This document shows positions 42,482-51,560 of a DNA stretch of 61,492 nt, one piece after another (within the stretch, counting starts at the first letter, position 1; each line of letters begins with the position of its first letter). A program made the translations under genes and the position numbers. The DNA comes from JBFIHF01 sp964411125. GTDB lineage: Bacteria > Myxococcota_A > Bradymonadia > Bradymonadales > Bradymonadaceae. The stretch lies in NCBI GenBank assembly GCA_964411125.1, contig CAYPJU010000033.1, positions 1 through 61,492 of the forward strand, written 5' to 3'. The notes under the pieces were generated by a model, which worked only from the letters and a program-made list of their open reading frames with translations, was not told where the DNA came from and did no database searches.

Positions 42482-44935
42482 GTGTGTCGTCCATTGGCTG
42501 AATCCCGCATAGCAAGAGTACGATCGTGGCTACGGGGGCTGCATCCCCTGCCAACTGCATTCGTGCTAGGTCTCTGGCTGCCTCTGACCATCTACCATGT
42601 CGTGATGCGCACCGTGCGCGTCGTCCACCGTGGCGGAATGGAGGGCTTTCTCCCGTGGATCGACGTCTACAAATCCGACGTCCTCTTCCACCTGGGGCTC
42701 CTCTTCGCCGGGCTAGCGCTCTTCGGACTCGTCCGCTCTCGTGGGGGTCGCATCGCACTGATGGTCGCGCTCCAGCTCGGTGCGCTCACGGTGACCGTCC
42801 TGGAGCTCCTCTCGTTCAACTTCTTCATGCGGACGGGCTCGACCCTCGACTTCCAGCTCATCTGGTTCTCGATCTCTCAGGCCGCCGAAACGTGGGAGGT
42901 GGTCGCCAGCGAGACCGCGACGCACATCATGGCGATGATGATCGGGTCGATCGCCGCGACCGTGTTCCTCCCCTGGCTCATCGCCTGGGTCGTCGCCAAA
43001 TTCACCACGCCTCGCACGGTGCGCTCTGCGATGGTGCCCCCGCTCTACGCCGCACTCGCCGTCCTCGGCTTTGGGCTGTCACTCACGCCCCCTCTCGCCG
43101 AGCGGAGCTACGTCTTCGCCCGAAACGCCACCGTGAACATCGGGGTCTCGGGCATCGAATCGTTTCAGGAAGCCCTCGCGACCCCCAACCAGGAAGCCAC
43201 GACCGACACGACCAACGCAACGCTGATGCCGCGCGCTACACAGTCCAAAAAGCGTAACGTCGTCATCATCTTGTTGGAATCGACCAGGGCGAAGTCGGTC
43301 TCTCTCTACAACCCCGACCTCGACACCACCCCGCATCTGGTCGAGCTCGCCAAAAACAGCCTCGTCGCCGAGTACGCATACGCCGTGGTGCCCCACACTT
43401 CCAAGGCTCTCGTGGCCGCGCTGTGCGGAATCGAGCCGCGACTCCACATGCCTATCAGCGAGGCGATGCCCGACGGAATACCCGGGCGGTGCCTCGCCGA
43501 ACTGCTCGCCGAACAGGGTTACCAGACGGGGTTCTTCCAGTCGGCCACCCAGCGGTTCGAGAATCGCCCCACCCTCACGAAGAACATGGGGTACGAGAAG
43601 TTCGTGCCGCTCGAGAAGATGTCCAAGAAGGGCTTCGACAAGGCGAACTACTTCGGCCCCGAAGACGACGTCATGCTCGAGCCGAGCGAGAAGTGGATCG
43701 ACGAGATCGAAGGAGAACCGTTCCTGCTCACCTACCTCACGCTCACCCCCCACCACGACTACCTGGCGCCAAAACGTTACGGGCGACACGATTTCGTGGA
43801 GGACGACGAGCTCAATCGGTACCTGAACTCCGTTCACTACGTCGATGCGTTCGTGAACAACGTCGTCGAGATGTTCAAGAGGAAGGGGCTCTACGAAGAC
43901 ACGATCTTCGTCGTCATGGGCGACCACGGCGAGGGATTCCGAGAGCACGGCCGAAGCCAGCACGACAACGTAATCTGGGAAGAGGGAATCCGGGTTCCGC
44001 TCCTCATCCACGACCCCTCGCGGTGGAAAGGTGGGGAGCGCACGCAGCGCCTCGTCAATCAGCTCGACATCGTCCCCACCGTCGCCGACCTGCTCGACTT
44101 CGAGATCCGCGACGCGACCTTCCCCGGGACGTCGATCGCGAAGCTCGACGAGGACCGAACCATGCGCGCGCACTGCTGGTACGAACGCCGTTGCATGGCC
44201 AGCATCAACAAGCGCGAGAAGTTCATCTACCATTTCGAACAGCGACCCGACGAGTTCTTCGACCTGGCGGAAGACCCCGACGAGAAGAACGACATTCTCG
44301 GCTCCATCGACGACGCGTCTCAGCGGCGCCGGGACCTCATCGTCTGGCGCTCTCGCGTCAACGCGATGTACCGCGCACACAACCAGGACAGGCTCGACAA
44401 ACACGTCTTCGAAGAGCGCCCCGAGCTCACGACCGAGCTGGACGCGACCTTCGGCAACTGGGCGAGGCTCATCGGAGTGGACGCTCCGACCGAACCTGTC
44501 GAGCCCGGCTCGCGCGTCAAGGTCACATACTACTTCGAGGTGCTCGAGGACTTCCCCGACGAGTGGAACCTCTTCGTCCACGGTGAAGCGAAGATCGGGA
44601 TGAAGAAGATGAAGAACCTCGACCACATCCCGGTCGACGGCCTCTACCCTCTCGAAGACTGGAAGCCCGGACAGATCATCGCCGACGAGCAGTCGTTCGC
44701 GATTCCGAAGAGCGCGCGGGACGAATTCGTCGTGTGGCTCGGCTTCTACCACAAGGAAGAAGGCCGCGCCGTCCTCACCGGTTCCGTCGCGACCGATGGG
44801 GAGAACCGCGCGAGGGCCGCCGTCATCGAGCTGCAAGATCCCCGGGAGATTCGGCGCGCCAAAGCTCGAGAGAGGATCGAGAAGGCCCGCCAGAAACGCC
44901 TGCAAAAGAAGAAGGAACAGCAGAAGGAAGAGTGA
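42482..44935 (+). CDS. LTA-synthase-like membrane sulfatase/phosphotransferase with C-terminal accessory domain
   Basis: 817 aa from GTG 42482. Four to five TM helices (~25-205) precede an alkaline-phosphatase-superfamily domain with metal-site Glu in VVIILLESTRAKS, nucleophile-region VPHTSKALVAALCG (Thr) and VMGDHGEGFREHGRS. Relatives move phosphoglycerol or phosphoethanolamine from lipids to surface glycans. Residues ~673-785 match the C-terminal domain of the GT39 protein (VKVTYYFEVL, LFVHGEAK, DHIPVDGLYP, WKPGQIIAD, WLGFYHKE). The tail is a Lys/Glu/Arg-rich helix. Probable envelope-glycan modifying enzyme. The 98 bp upstream hold nothing recognised. Confidence 0.85.
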   Translation: MCRPLAESRIARVRSWLRGLHPLPTAFVLGLWLPLTIYHVVMRTVRVVHRGGMEGFLPWIDVYKSDVLFHLGLLFAGLALFGLVRSRGGRIALMVALQLGALTVTVLELLSFNFFMRTGSTLDFQLIWFSISQAAETWEVVASETATHIMAMMIGSIAATVFLPWLIAWVVAKFTTPRTVRSAMVPPLYAALAVLGFGLSLTPPLAERSYVFARNATVNIGVSGIESFQEALATPNQEATTDTTNATLMPRATQSKKRNVVIILLESTRAKSVSLYNPDLDTTPHLVELAKNSLVAEYAYAVVPHTSKALVAALCGIEPRLHMPISEAMPDGIPGRCLAELLAEQGYQTGFFQSATQRFENRPTLTKNMGYEKFVPLEKMSKKGFDKANYFGPEDDVMLEPSEKWIDEIEGEPFLLTYLTLTPHHDYLAPKRYGRHDFVEDDELNRYLNSVHYVDAFVNNVVEMFKRKGLYEDTIFVVMGDHGEGFREHGRSQHDNVIWEEGIRVPLLIHDPSRWKGGERTQRLVNQLDIVPTVADLLDFEIRDATFPGTSIAKLDEDRTMRAHCWYERRCMASINKREKFIYHFEQRPDEFFDLAEDPDEKNDILGSIDDASQRRRDLIVWRSRVNAMYRAHNQDRLDKHVFEERPELTTELDATFGNWARLIGVDAPTEPVEPGSRVKVTYYFEVLEDFPDEWNLFVHGEAKIGMKKMKNLDHIPVDGLYPLEDWKPGQIIADEQSFAIPKSARDEFVVWLGFYHKEEGRAVLTGSVATDGENRARAAVIELQDPREIRRAKARERIEKARQKRLQKKKEQQKEE

Positions 44936-44989
44936 GGTCGCGACCGCCGCCCGGCGGTCCTGCAATCGCTGCCCGGGGGGCGACCTCAC
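44932..44989 (+). repeat. Nested inverted repeat over the sulfatase stop codon
   Basis: Outer arms GTGAGGTCGC (44932-44941) and GCGACCTCAC (44980-44989), containing the stop codon TGA in the first arm, enclose a second hairpin GACCGCC/GGCGGTC (44942-44959). No U-tract. It could terminate or stabilise the mRNA, or act as a DNA site. Confidence 0.6.
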
Positions 44990-45059
44990 GTACGAGTGTC
45001 CTCCTTACCGCCCCCTCCTCTCAGACCTCTCGGCGACCGCGATCTTCGGTTCGGCAAAG

Positions 45060-45087
45060 TTGACCCCGGACCCCGCGCGCTTACAAA
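45060..45087 (+). promoter_or_regulatory. Sigma-70-like promoter upstream of the BON-domain gene
   Basis: TTGACC and TACAAA with a 16-bp spacer, about 85 bp before the ATG at 45172. It is the AT-richest part of the 236-bp gap after the sulfatase gene. Confidence 0.5.
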
Positions 45088-45171
45088 TGTATACAACGAG
45101 AGGCGCCCACTGATGAAAATGTTTCGGGCCCCCCTCGACTGATTGTTTTATTGCGCTGACTGGGTACTGAC

Positions 45172-46041
45172 ATGAATTCTCGACTCCTCGCCGCCGCGCT
45201 AGCCGGCCTCGTCACTTTCACCGCGGCCCCCGCGTTCGCCGACCTTTCGGACGCCGATCTCGAAGCGGCCATCAAACACAAGTTCATCAACGAGCCGGGC
45301 ATCCCGCTCACGGTCTTGATCGACGTCGACGACGGCGTCGCCAAGCTCCGCGGGCCCGTCGCGAACGAGTTCTTTCGAGCGCGGGCCACGGAGGTGGCGC
45401 AGAGCGTCGAGGGGGTCCGGATGGTGGTCGATTATACGTCGCTCGACCAGTATTTCCGCGACGACGAATCGATCCGAAACGACCTCGAGCGAGGATTCGC
45501 GATGAACCGAGCCGTCGAGTCTTACGAAATCGACGCGGTGGTCGACAGCGGAGAGGTGTCGTTGGCCGGCACCGTGGACTCGGAGATCGAGCGTCGCGCC
45601 GCGGAGCGCGTCGCATGGATGATCCCAGGCGTGAAGAAGGTTTCCAACGCCCTGATCGTCGCGGCAACCGAGCAGCGCTCGGATCAGGAGATCGAAGATG
45701 ACATCCAGGAGGAGCTCGCGTGGAACGTGGGCGTCGACGAGGAACTCATCTTCGTGAACGTCTTGGAGGGCGAGGCTCAGCTTCTGGGTCACGTCGGAAC
45801 GGAGCAGGAGCTCACGGTGCTCAGCGGGATCCTCGCCGACGCCGGCAATCCGACGGTCAAGATGGAGGTGGAGATCGCACCGTTCGCGCAGGCGCCTCCG
45901 ATTCAGGGGAAGGTCGTCCCCATCGGTGCCGCCGTGGCGTCCACGAGCCCGAAAGCGAACAGCGACGCCAACGAGGCGACCGCCCCGAATGTGGCGACCA
46001 AGGGCGACAAGGCCCAGGCCGCGCTGCTCCCGGTCGAGTGA
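45172..46041 (+). CDS. Periplasmic protein with three BON domains
   Basis: 289 aa: signal peptide (MNSRLLAAALAGLVTFTAAPAFA), then three BON repeats (~residues 25-90, 95-165, 170-235). Each ends in the VxxVxN/V-type turn (VEGVRMVVDY, IPGVKKVSNALIV). A low-complexity Ala/Asn/Thr tail follows. BON proteins such as OsmY bind membranes or phospholipids and accompany envelope stress responses. It is followed by a strong terminator, so monocistronic. Confidence 0.85.
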   Translation: MNSRLLAAALAGLVTFTAAPAFADLSDADLEAAIKHKFINEPGIPLTVLIDVDDGVAKLRGPVANEFFRARATEVAQSVEGVRMVVDYTSLDQYFRDDESIRNDLERGFAMNRAVESYEIDAVVDSGEVSLAGTVDSEIERRAAERVAWMIPGVKKVSNALIVAATEQRSDQEIEDDIQEELAWNVGVDEELIFVNVLEGEAQLLGHVGTEQELTVLSGILADAGNPTVKMEVEIAPFAQAPPIQGKVVPIGAAVASTSPKANSDANEATAPNVATKGDKAQAALLPVE

Positions 46042-46061
46042 TTCCAACCTCGTACCCACCC

Positions 46062-46093
46062 TTCGAGCCCGCGAACCCCGCGGGCTCGAATTT
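46062..46093 (+). terminator. Intrinsic terminator after the BON gene
   Basis: TTCGAGCCCGCG / CGCGGGCTCGAA, 12 bp perfect with 5-nt loop, then TTT. 20 nt after the stop codon. Confidence 0.8.
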
Positions 46094-46168
46094 GTCGAAT
46101 CGTCGGGAACGAGACGGGGGGCGATTGGTGTTTAATCTCTGAAACGTTAACGAATAGAGGAGCATAAG

Positions 46169-46720
46169 GTGTTGCAATACCGAGAGAGCGTCGAAAGCCC
46201 ACCCCCATCGTTCGAAGGACGTCTCCGGGACTTTTTCGTCATCCGTGGCTTCCGCGAAATCCCCACGGACATCGAGGGGCGGATGCGATTTCGCCGCGGC
46301 GAAAGCAGCCGGTCCTGGTTCGCGCTCGACCCCGCTCGGTGGCCGCTCGAGATCGACCTCGACACTCGTGCCGGAGAACTTCGGATGGAAGTTCACAGCG
46401 GGGGGCAGTTCGTGACCCCCGGCGAACGGCGCTATTTCGATCTCCTCTTCGAAGAGACGCTCCAGTCCTTCCGCGGGCGAAACTATGCCGTCCGCTCCGA
46501 GGAAGCGTCGCGCGCCGCGCTCAACGAGAATGTGACCGTGACCGCCGCGATGTTGATGCTTCTGCCGTTGACGGTGATGATCCTTCACTCGGCCCTCGCG
46601 ATGCCGATCGTCTGGTCGATCGGGTGGGGCTCGGCGGGAGCGATGGCAGCGGGGTACGCCCTGCTCTTCAACATCAGGAACCGAATCGAGTCGTCACCGG
46701 AGCCGTTGCGCGAGCCGTGA
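46169..46720 (+). CDS. Two-TM membrane protein, unknown
   Basis: 183 aa from GTG 46169, with AGAGGAG 8 nt upstream. The N-terminal ~115 residues form a soluble alpha/beta domain with many charged and aromatic residues. Two TM helices (~118-140 and ~143-163) come near the C-terminus, ending in a short charged tail. No family recognised. Single gene between a terminator and a convergent lipoprotein gene. Confidence 0.7.
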   Translation: MLQYRESVESPPPSFEGRLRDFFVIRGFREIPTDIEGRMRFRRGESSRSWFALDPARWPLEIDLDTRAGELRMEVHSGGQFVTPGERRYFDLLFEETLQSFRGRNYAVRSEEASRAALNENVTVTAAMLMLLPLTVMILHSALAMPIVWSIGWGSAGAMAAGYALLFNIRNRIESSPEPLREP

Positions 46721-46751
46721 CTCGAGGAAGTCGAGCTCGGGCCCTGCAGGT

Positions 46752-48443
46752 CTAACGAGGAAAGCCGGAAAACGTTCGATCCACGCTCGCCCACGCACCA
46801 TCCCCGTAGATCCCCACCAGCCAGAAGTCGTTGGCCGACTGAAGGTCGGCTTCGCGCAAATCGGCAACCTCGACGCCCCCCACGAACACTCGAACCCGTG
46901 CCTCGACCCCCTCGAAGTTGAAGGGGTTGGCGAGGTAGGTGCCGACCTCGAACCGGACCCCCTCCGGGAGATTCATCGAAGCGTATTCGGGGACTCCCCC
47001 CGACTCACTCCCGGAGATTCGGCCATCGGCGAGCCCGCAGGCACCCAAAATCCCCGGAAAGCAATCGCTGACCGGATCGTTCCATGTGCCATTGACCTCG
47101 GTTTCCGTCGTCAGCACATGAAGGTCCAGATTGACCCCCGTGCCGAACCCGAGATCGGAGGGGATGGCGTCGGGAACCGAGCGCCAGGTCAGCTCGACGT
47201 GAAACGGAGCACCGGGTGCGACGACGACGTCGAACTCACCCGTCTTGCACGACGCGCGCCGGCTCGACGTCTCTACCGTCCGCACCGCGAACGAGTAGGT
47301 TCCGATGACCTGAGGGCGCATGCTCCATGCGTCGCCGGTGAGACGGAGCTCTTGATGGGACCCGTCGGGCTGCGAGACGAGCTGCATCCAGTGACGCTGG
47401 TCGGGGTCGCCACTCGGAAAGACGAAGCGCAGCGCGGAGCCCGGCCGAGGATCGCCCGGCAGATTGTTGACGAGAACTGTGGGAATCGGCGCGGGCAGAT
47501 CGATGCAGTCGACGCGCTCGACGAAGCCGCGGATCCGAGTCGACACCGTGGTTCCGTCGACCTCGAAGCCGACGACGTCCGTCCATTCACCCAGCTCCGG
47601 GTTCGGCGGAAGCTGCACGTCGAAGGGGAGCTCCTCGCCGGGGTCGAGCATCGTGGGCAGCTCCGCGCCCACGACCGCCCCGAGCCGGGCACCGGGGAGA
47701 ACTCGAGTCAGCGCGACGGCTTCGGTGCCGCAATTCTGGACCCACCCCGTCCCTTCGGCCCCCTCCACGTCGGTCACCACCCCGAGGTCGATGAAGGGGG
47801 TGACCGCGATGCAATTCGCCTTACTCCGCAGGAGGACCTCGACGTTCGTGAGCTCGTCGCCGACCAGGCCGAGCTCGAGCCGCCCCGCGACGTGGCTGAG
47901 ACCCGCCGTCGGCCTGTACGTGACGCGAATGTCGACCGATTCTCCGGGCGGTACCACGATCTGCGAGTATTCGGTCGGCAGCGTGAAGACAGGCGTCCCG
48001 TCTGGACGTTCGGGGCCTCGGACGTCCGCCGACCGAACCAGGAGGGGACGAGTGCCACAGCTCGTGAGGCGAACTTCCTTCGTCTGGGTCTTGTAGTCGC
48101 TGGACACCTCGAAAGTGAGCTCGGTCGCGGAGAGCGAGAAATTCTGCCCTTCGACACACGAATCGGAGATCGCGCGGCATCCACCGGCCTGACACGTCTC
48201 CCCTGAACCGCACGCCTGAAGTTCGAAATCGAGACCGTCGGTCGAACAGGTCCGAACAGCGTTTCCGACGCAGATTTTCGAACGCGGCGCACAGACGACC
48301 GATCGAGCGAATCCGTCCAGCCCATCGTATCCCTGATCGCTCGCCATGTCGGGGCGGTCGAAGAGCGGCAGGGGCGGTAGGTCGCACGCCGCCACCGCCA
48401 GGACGTGCAGCAACAGACCCGAGATGAAGAGCAGGCGGTTCAC
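46752..48443 (-). CDS. Large lipoprotein with Ig-like (HYDIN-type) repeats
   Basis: 563 aa from GTG 48443, giving MNRLLFISGLLLHVLAVAAC (lipidated Cys20). After a short Cys-rich module (CAPRSKICVGNAVRTC...) come beta-sandwich segments of the 'abnormal spindle/HYDIN' kind: LSATELTFEVSSDYKTQTKE, VPPGESVDIRVTYRPTAG and LDPGEELPFDVQLPPNP. A ligand-like C-terminal part follows, with DLHVLTTETEVNGTWNDPVS. Typical of myxobacterial surface proteins; function unknown. Divergent from the YjbQ-family gene across 74 bp. Confidence 0.75.
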   Translation of the reverse strand: MNRLLFISGLLLHVLAVAACDLPPLPLFDRPDMASDQGYDGLDGFARSVVCAPRSKICVGNAVRTCSTDGLDFELQACGSGETCQAGGCRAISDSCVEGQNFSLSATELTFEVSSDYKTQTKEVRLTSCGTRPLLVRSADVRGPERPDGTPVFTLPTEYSQIVVPPGESVDIRVTYRPTAGLSHVAGRLELGLVGDELTNVEVLLRSKANCIAVTPFIDLGVVTDVEGAEGTGWVQNCGTEAVALTRVLPGARLGAVVGAELPTMLDPGEELPFDVQLPPNPELGEWTDVVGFEVDGTTVSTRIRGFVERVDCIDLPAPIPTVLVNNLPGDPRPGSALRFVFPSGDPDQRHWMQLVSQPDGSHQELRLTGDAWSMRPQVIGTYSFAVRTVETSSRRASCKTGEFDVVVAPGAPFHVELTWRSVPDAIPSDLGFGTGVNLDLHVLTTETEVNGTWNDPVSDCFPGILGACGLADGRISGSESGGVPEYASMNLPEGVRFEVGTYLANPFNFEGVEARVRVFVGGVEVADLREADLQSANDFWLVGIYGDGAWASVDRTFSGFPR

Positions 48444-48517
48444 GATCAGAAGGCTACCACGGTGCGAATCTCGAGGCAGGTATCGCAGTGAACATCTGCG
48501 CATGGTATCGATGCGCC

Positions 48518-48922
48518 ATGAACGAGCTTCTAACCATCGATACCAGGGGACAGGGCCTGCGGGAGATCACGGACGACGTTCGGAGGGTCGTCACGCGATC
48601 CGGCGTGATCGACGGCGTCTGTACCGTCTTCATCCGGCACACGTCTGCCAGCCTCACCATCCAGGAGAACGCCGACCCCAGCGCCCGTCGTGATCTGGAG
48701 GAGTGGTTGAAGCGCCTGGTCCCCGAGAACGACCCGCTCTACACGCATACGGCGGAAGGACCCGACGACATGCCTTCGCATATCAAGGCGGCGCTGACGT
48801 CGACCTCGCTCGGCATCCCCGTCATGGACGGCGAGCTCGTCCTCGGGACGTGGCAGGGCATCTTCGTTTGGGAACATCGAACGTCGCCGAAGCGACGCAC
48901 CATTGCCGTCCACGTGGGCTGA
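48518..48922 (+). CDS. YjbQ/UPF0047 family protein (secondary thiamine-phosphate synthase)
   Basis: 134 aa from ATG 48518 (MNELLTIDTRGQGLREIT). Family motifs: VFIRHTSASLTIQENADPSA, HTAEGPDDMPSHIKAALT and LGTWQGIFVWEHR, with conserved His/Asp residues of a metal site. E. coli YjbQ shows weak thiamine-phosphate synthase activity; the true role is unsettled. Stop and malQ start are 4 bp apart, one operon. Confidence 0.88.
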   Translation: MNELLTIDTRGQGLREITDDVRRVVTRSGVIDGVCTVFIRHTSASLTIQENADPSARRDLEEWLKRLVPENDPLYTHTAEGPDDMPSHIKAALTSTSLGIPVMDGELVLGTWQGIFVWEHRTSPKRRTIAVHVG

Positions 48923-48926
48923 AGCG

Positions 48927-50363
48927 ATGAAGATCGAACGCTCGTCAGGGATTCTGCTCCACCCTACCAGCCTCCCCGGCGGTGACCTCGGCGCCAGCGC
49001 TCGCGCCTTCGTCGACCTCCTCGCCTCTGCCGGACAGAGGTGGTGGCAGATCCTACCCCTCAACCCCACCGACTTTCTCGGCTCCCCTTACTCTTCGCCC
49101 TCCTCCATGGCGTCAAACGTCGGACTGATCGACCTCTCGGAGTTCGGTGAGCCGGCCCTCGCCGTCGAGACGGGCTCGGACCGCATCGACGTAGCGGCGG
49201 TCAAGGCGGCGAAGTCGAACGTCTTGCGCCGTGCATGGCAGGCGTTCACAGGCGACCCGGAGTACGATCGGTTTTGTCGAGAGCAGGCCCATTGGCTGGA
49301 CGACTGGGCACTGTTTCAGGCCGCCAAGGACCTCCATGGCGGATCCCACTGGGCGGACTGGCCCGAAGAACTCGTCCGGCGCGATCCGGAGGCGCTCCAC
49401 GAACTCGCCCAGAGAGCCGCCGACACCATCGAGTTCACCCGATTCGGCCAGTGGATCTTCGACCGGCAGTGGTCCGAGCTGCGCACCTACGCTGCGGAAC
49501 GCGACATCCAGATCATCGGGGACGTCCCCATCTTCGTCGCGATGGACTCCGTCGACGTGTGGGCCAATCGCGAGCTCTTCGAGGTGTCCGAGGGCGGCCG
49601 CGCCACATCCGTCGCCGGAGTTCCGCCCGACTATTTCAGCGCCACCGGGCAGAAGTGGGGAAACCCGTTGTTCCGCTGGGACGTCCTCGCCGAGAGCGAT
49701 TTCGCGTGGTGGAAGGCGCGAATTCGGCGGGTCCGCGAAATGGTGGACCTCGTCCGCATCGACCATTTTCGAGGGTTCGAGTCGTACTGGGCAGTCCCTG
49801 CCGACGCTCCCACCGCCGAGACGGGCGAGTGGCGAAAGGGCCCCGGCGATGCCTTCTTCGACGCCATTCGCGACGAATTTGGGGTCGTTCCTTTCATTGC
49901 CGAGGACCTCGGATTGATCACCGACGACGTTCTCAGACTGCGCGATCGACACTCCCTGCCCGGGATGAAAGTGATGCAGTTCGCCTTCGACGGCGGGCCC
50001 GATCACCCGTTCCTGCCGCACACCTACCCCGAGTCGTGTGTCGCCTACACGGGAACGCACGACAACGATACGACGCAAGGCTGGTGGGATAGCCTCGGGG
50101 AAGAGACACGCCATCGTGTCCGTACCTACCTCTCTCATGGGAACGACGGCATCGTCTGGGCGATGATCGAGTCCCTGCACGCGTCGGATGCCGACCTGGT
50201 CGTCGTGCCCTTTCAAGACCTTTACGAACTCGGCACCGAGGCACGAATGAACCTACCTGGAACGAGCGGCGGCAACTGGTCGTGGCGAGCGACCCCCGAC
50301 CTCTTCGATGACCGCGAACCGTGGAAACGACTCGAGCGAACCGTAGACCTGGCGGGGCGCTGA
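48927..50363 (+). CDS. malQ: 4-alpha-glucanotransferase (amylomaltase, GH77)
   Basis: 478 aa from ATG 48927 (MKIERSSGILLHPTSLPG). GH77 motifs: nucleophile in VRIDHFRGFESYWAVP, acid/base in FIAEDLGLITDDV and TGTHDNDTTQGWW. It rearranges alpha-1,4-glucans (maltodextrin/glycogen metabolism) in the cytoplasm. It is followed 1 bp later by the RNA methyltransferase gene. Confidence 0.94.
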   Translation: MKIERSSGILLHPTSLPGGDLGASARAFVDLLASAGQRWWQILPLNPTDFLGSPYSSPSSMASNVGLIDLSEFGEPALAVETGSDRIDVAAVKAAKSNVLRRAWQAFTGDPEYDRFCREQAHWLDDWALFQAAKDLHGGSHWADWPEELVRRDPEALHELAQRAADTIEFTRFGQWIFDRQWSELRTYAAERDIQIIGDVPIFVAMDSVDVWANRELFEVSEGGRATSVAGVPPDYFSATGQKWGNPLFRWDVLAESDFAWWKARIRRVREMVDLVRIDHFRGFESYWAVPADAPTAETGEWRKGPGDAFFDAIRDEFGVVPFIAEDLGLITDDVLRLRDRHSLPGMKVMQFAFDGGPDHPFLPHTYPESCVAYTGTHDNDTTQGWWDSLGEETRHRVRTYLSHGNDGIVWAMIESLHASDADLVVVPFQDLYELGTEARMNLPGTSGGNWSWRATPDLFDDREPWKRLERTVDLAGR

Positions 50364-50364
50364 C

Positions 50365-51441
50365 ATGGCACAGACCTACTTTGCGACGATCGAGCCCGGC
50401 CTCGAAGAAGCACTGCTTGGCGAGGTCCGCGATCTCGGCGGAAAGCGAGCAAAAGCGATCCGGGGGGGCGTCGAGTTCGACGCCACCAACACCGTGTTCT
50501 ATCGCGCCGCGCTGCGCCTTCGCTGCGCCAACCGGCTCTGGTTGCGAGTCGACGAGTTTCGCGCTCGCGACAAAGAGGAGCTCTACCGGAAGACGAAACG
50601 CTTCGAGTGGGACCGGTTGCTCCCGCCGGGAGCACAGGTGCGGGTCGTCGCGACGTCACGACGCTCCCGTCTCAACCACACCGGTCTCATCGAAGAGACC
50701 GTCCAGGCCGCGCTTCCCGACGCGGCCGAATCGGGGAAGACCGCGACTCAGCTCACGGTCATGGCGCGCCTCGACGATGACCGTTGCGAGCTGTCGCTCG
50801 ACGCCACCGGCGAGATCCTGTTCCGCCGTGGTTGGAAACGAGACGTCGGCCACGCACCGCTACGCGAGACCGTGGCTGCCTCCATTCTGCGGCTTGCCGA
50901 CTGGACCCCGGACCTCCCCGTCGTCGACCCGCTCTGCGGATCCGGGACCTTCGTGATCGAAGCCGCCCAACGAAGCGCGGGCATCGCGGCGTCGGCAAAC
51001 CGGGACCTCGACTTCCATCAGTGGGCGAACTTCCGTTCCGAGCTGTGGGAAGAGGTCGCCGCCGAGCCGAACGAGACCCACGACGCACGGCACCGTGGCG
51101 CCGATGCCGACTCCGACGTCGTCTCTGGGGCGCGGGCGAACGCGGCGCGGGCGGGCGTGGATGACCGGACCACGTTCGAGGTCGCTGAGGTCGCGAACCT
51201 TCCCGCCCCCTCGGCACCCCGGGGCCTGTTGGTCGCCAATCCTCCATGGAATCTACGCATCGCCGACGAATCGTTGTCAGCGGCCGGGCAGTTCGTGGAG
51301 GTCGCCGAGCGGGACTGGGCCAGTTGGACTGCGGCACTCGTCGTTCCGCGAACCCGACCGATCCCCGACGGTTGGGACCTCGCCGCCGGTTTCGACCTCG
51401 GTGGCGTGCCCGTCCGTGTGGCGGTTCGGCGACCCCGCTAG
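50365..51441 (+). CDS. THUMP-domain class I SAM-dependent RNA methyltransferase
   Basis: 358 aa. N-terminal ferredoxin-like/THUMP part (~1-155), then the methyltransferase with DPLCGSGTFVIEAAQ (motif I) and the target-base motif ANPPWNLR (NPPY/F variant with Trp). It matches the RlmL/Trm14-like family that makes m2G in rRNA or tRNA; the exact target base cannot be told from sequence. Translationally coupled to malQ. Confidence 0.87.
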   Translation: MAQTYFATIEPGLEEALLGEVRDLGGKRAKAIRGGVEFDATNTVFYRAALRLRCANRLWLRVDEFRARDKEELYRKTKRFEWDRLLPPGAQVRVVATSRRSRLNHTGLIEETVQAALPDAAESGKTATQLTVMARLDDDRCELSLDATGEILFRRGWKRDVGHAPLRETVAASILRLADWTPDLPVVDPLCGSGTFVIEAAQRSAGIAASANRDLDFHQWANFRSELWEEVAAEPNETHDARHRGADADSDVVSGARANAARAGVDDRTTFEVAEVANLPAPSAPRGLLVANPPWNLRIADESLSAAGQFVEVAERDWASWTAALVVPRTRPIPDGWDLAAGFDLGGVPVRVAVRRPR

Positions 51442-51560
51442 CGGGACTCGGCTTCGTCGAACGAATGGGTCTCCGGGCTGACGAACCGGAAGTCGTGCCT
51501 ACAGTTGCAATCTCGACTGTATTCGCTTCGTCGCAGCTCGCGACCACCCATGAGATTACG

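Noticed and set aside
43079..44989. Long antisense open frame (636 codons, minus strand) opposite the sulfatase
   Set aside because: Mirror of a well-supported gene with metal-site motifs on the + strand; no start context, no recognisable domain.
40134..46041. Bacterial microcompartment locus around deoC
   Set aside because: No BMC shell protein, aldehyde dehydrogenase or phosphotransacylase is present in the neighbourhood; only the N-terminal helix hints at it.
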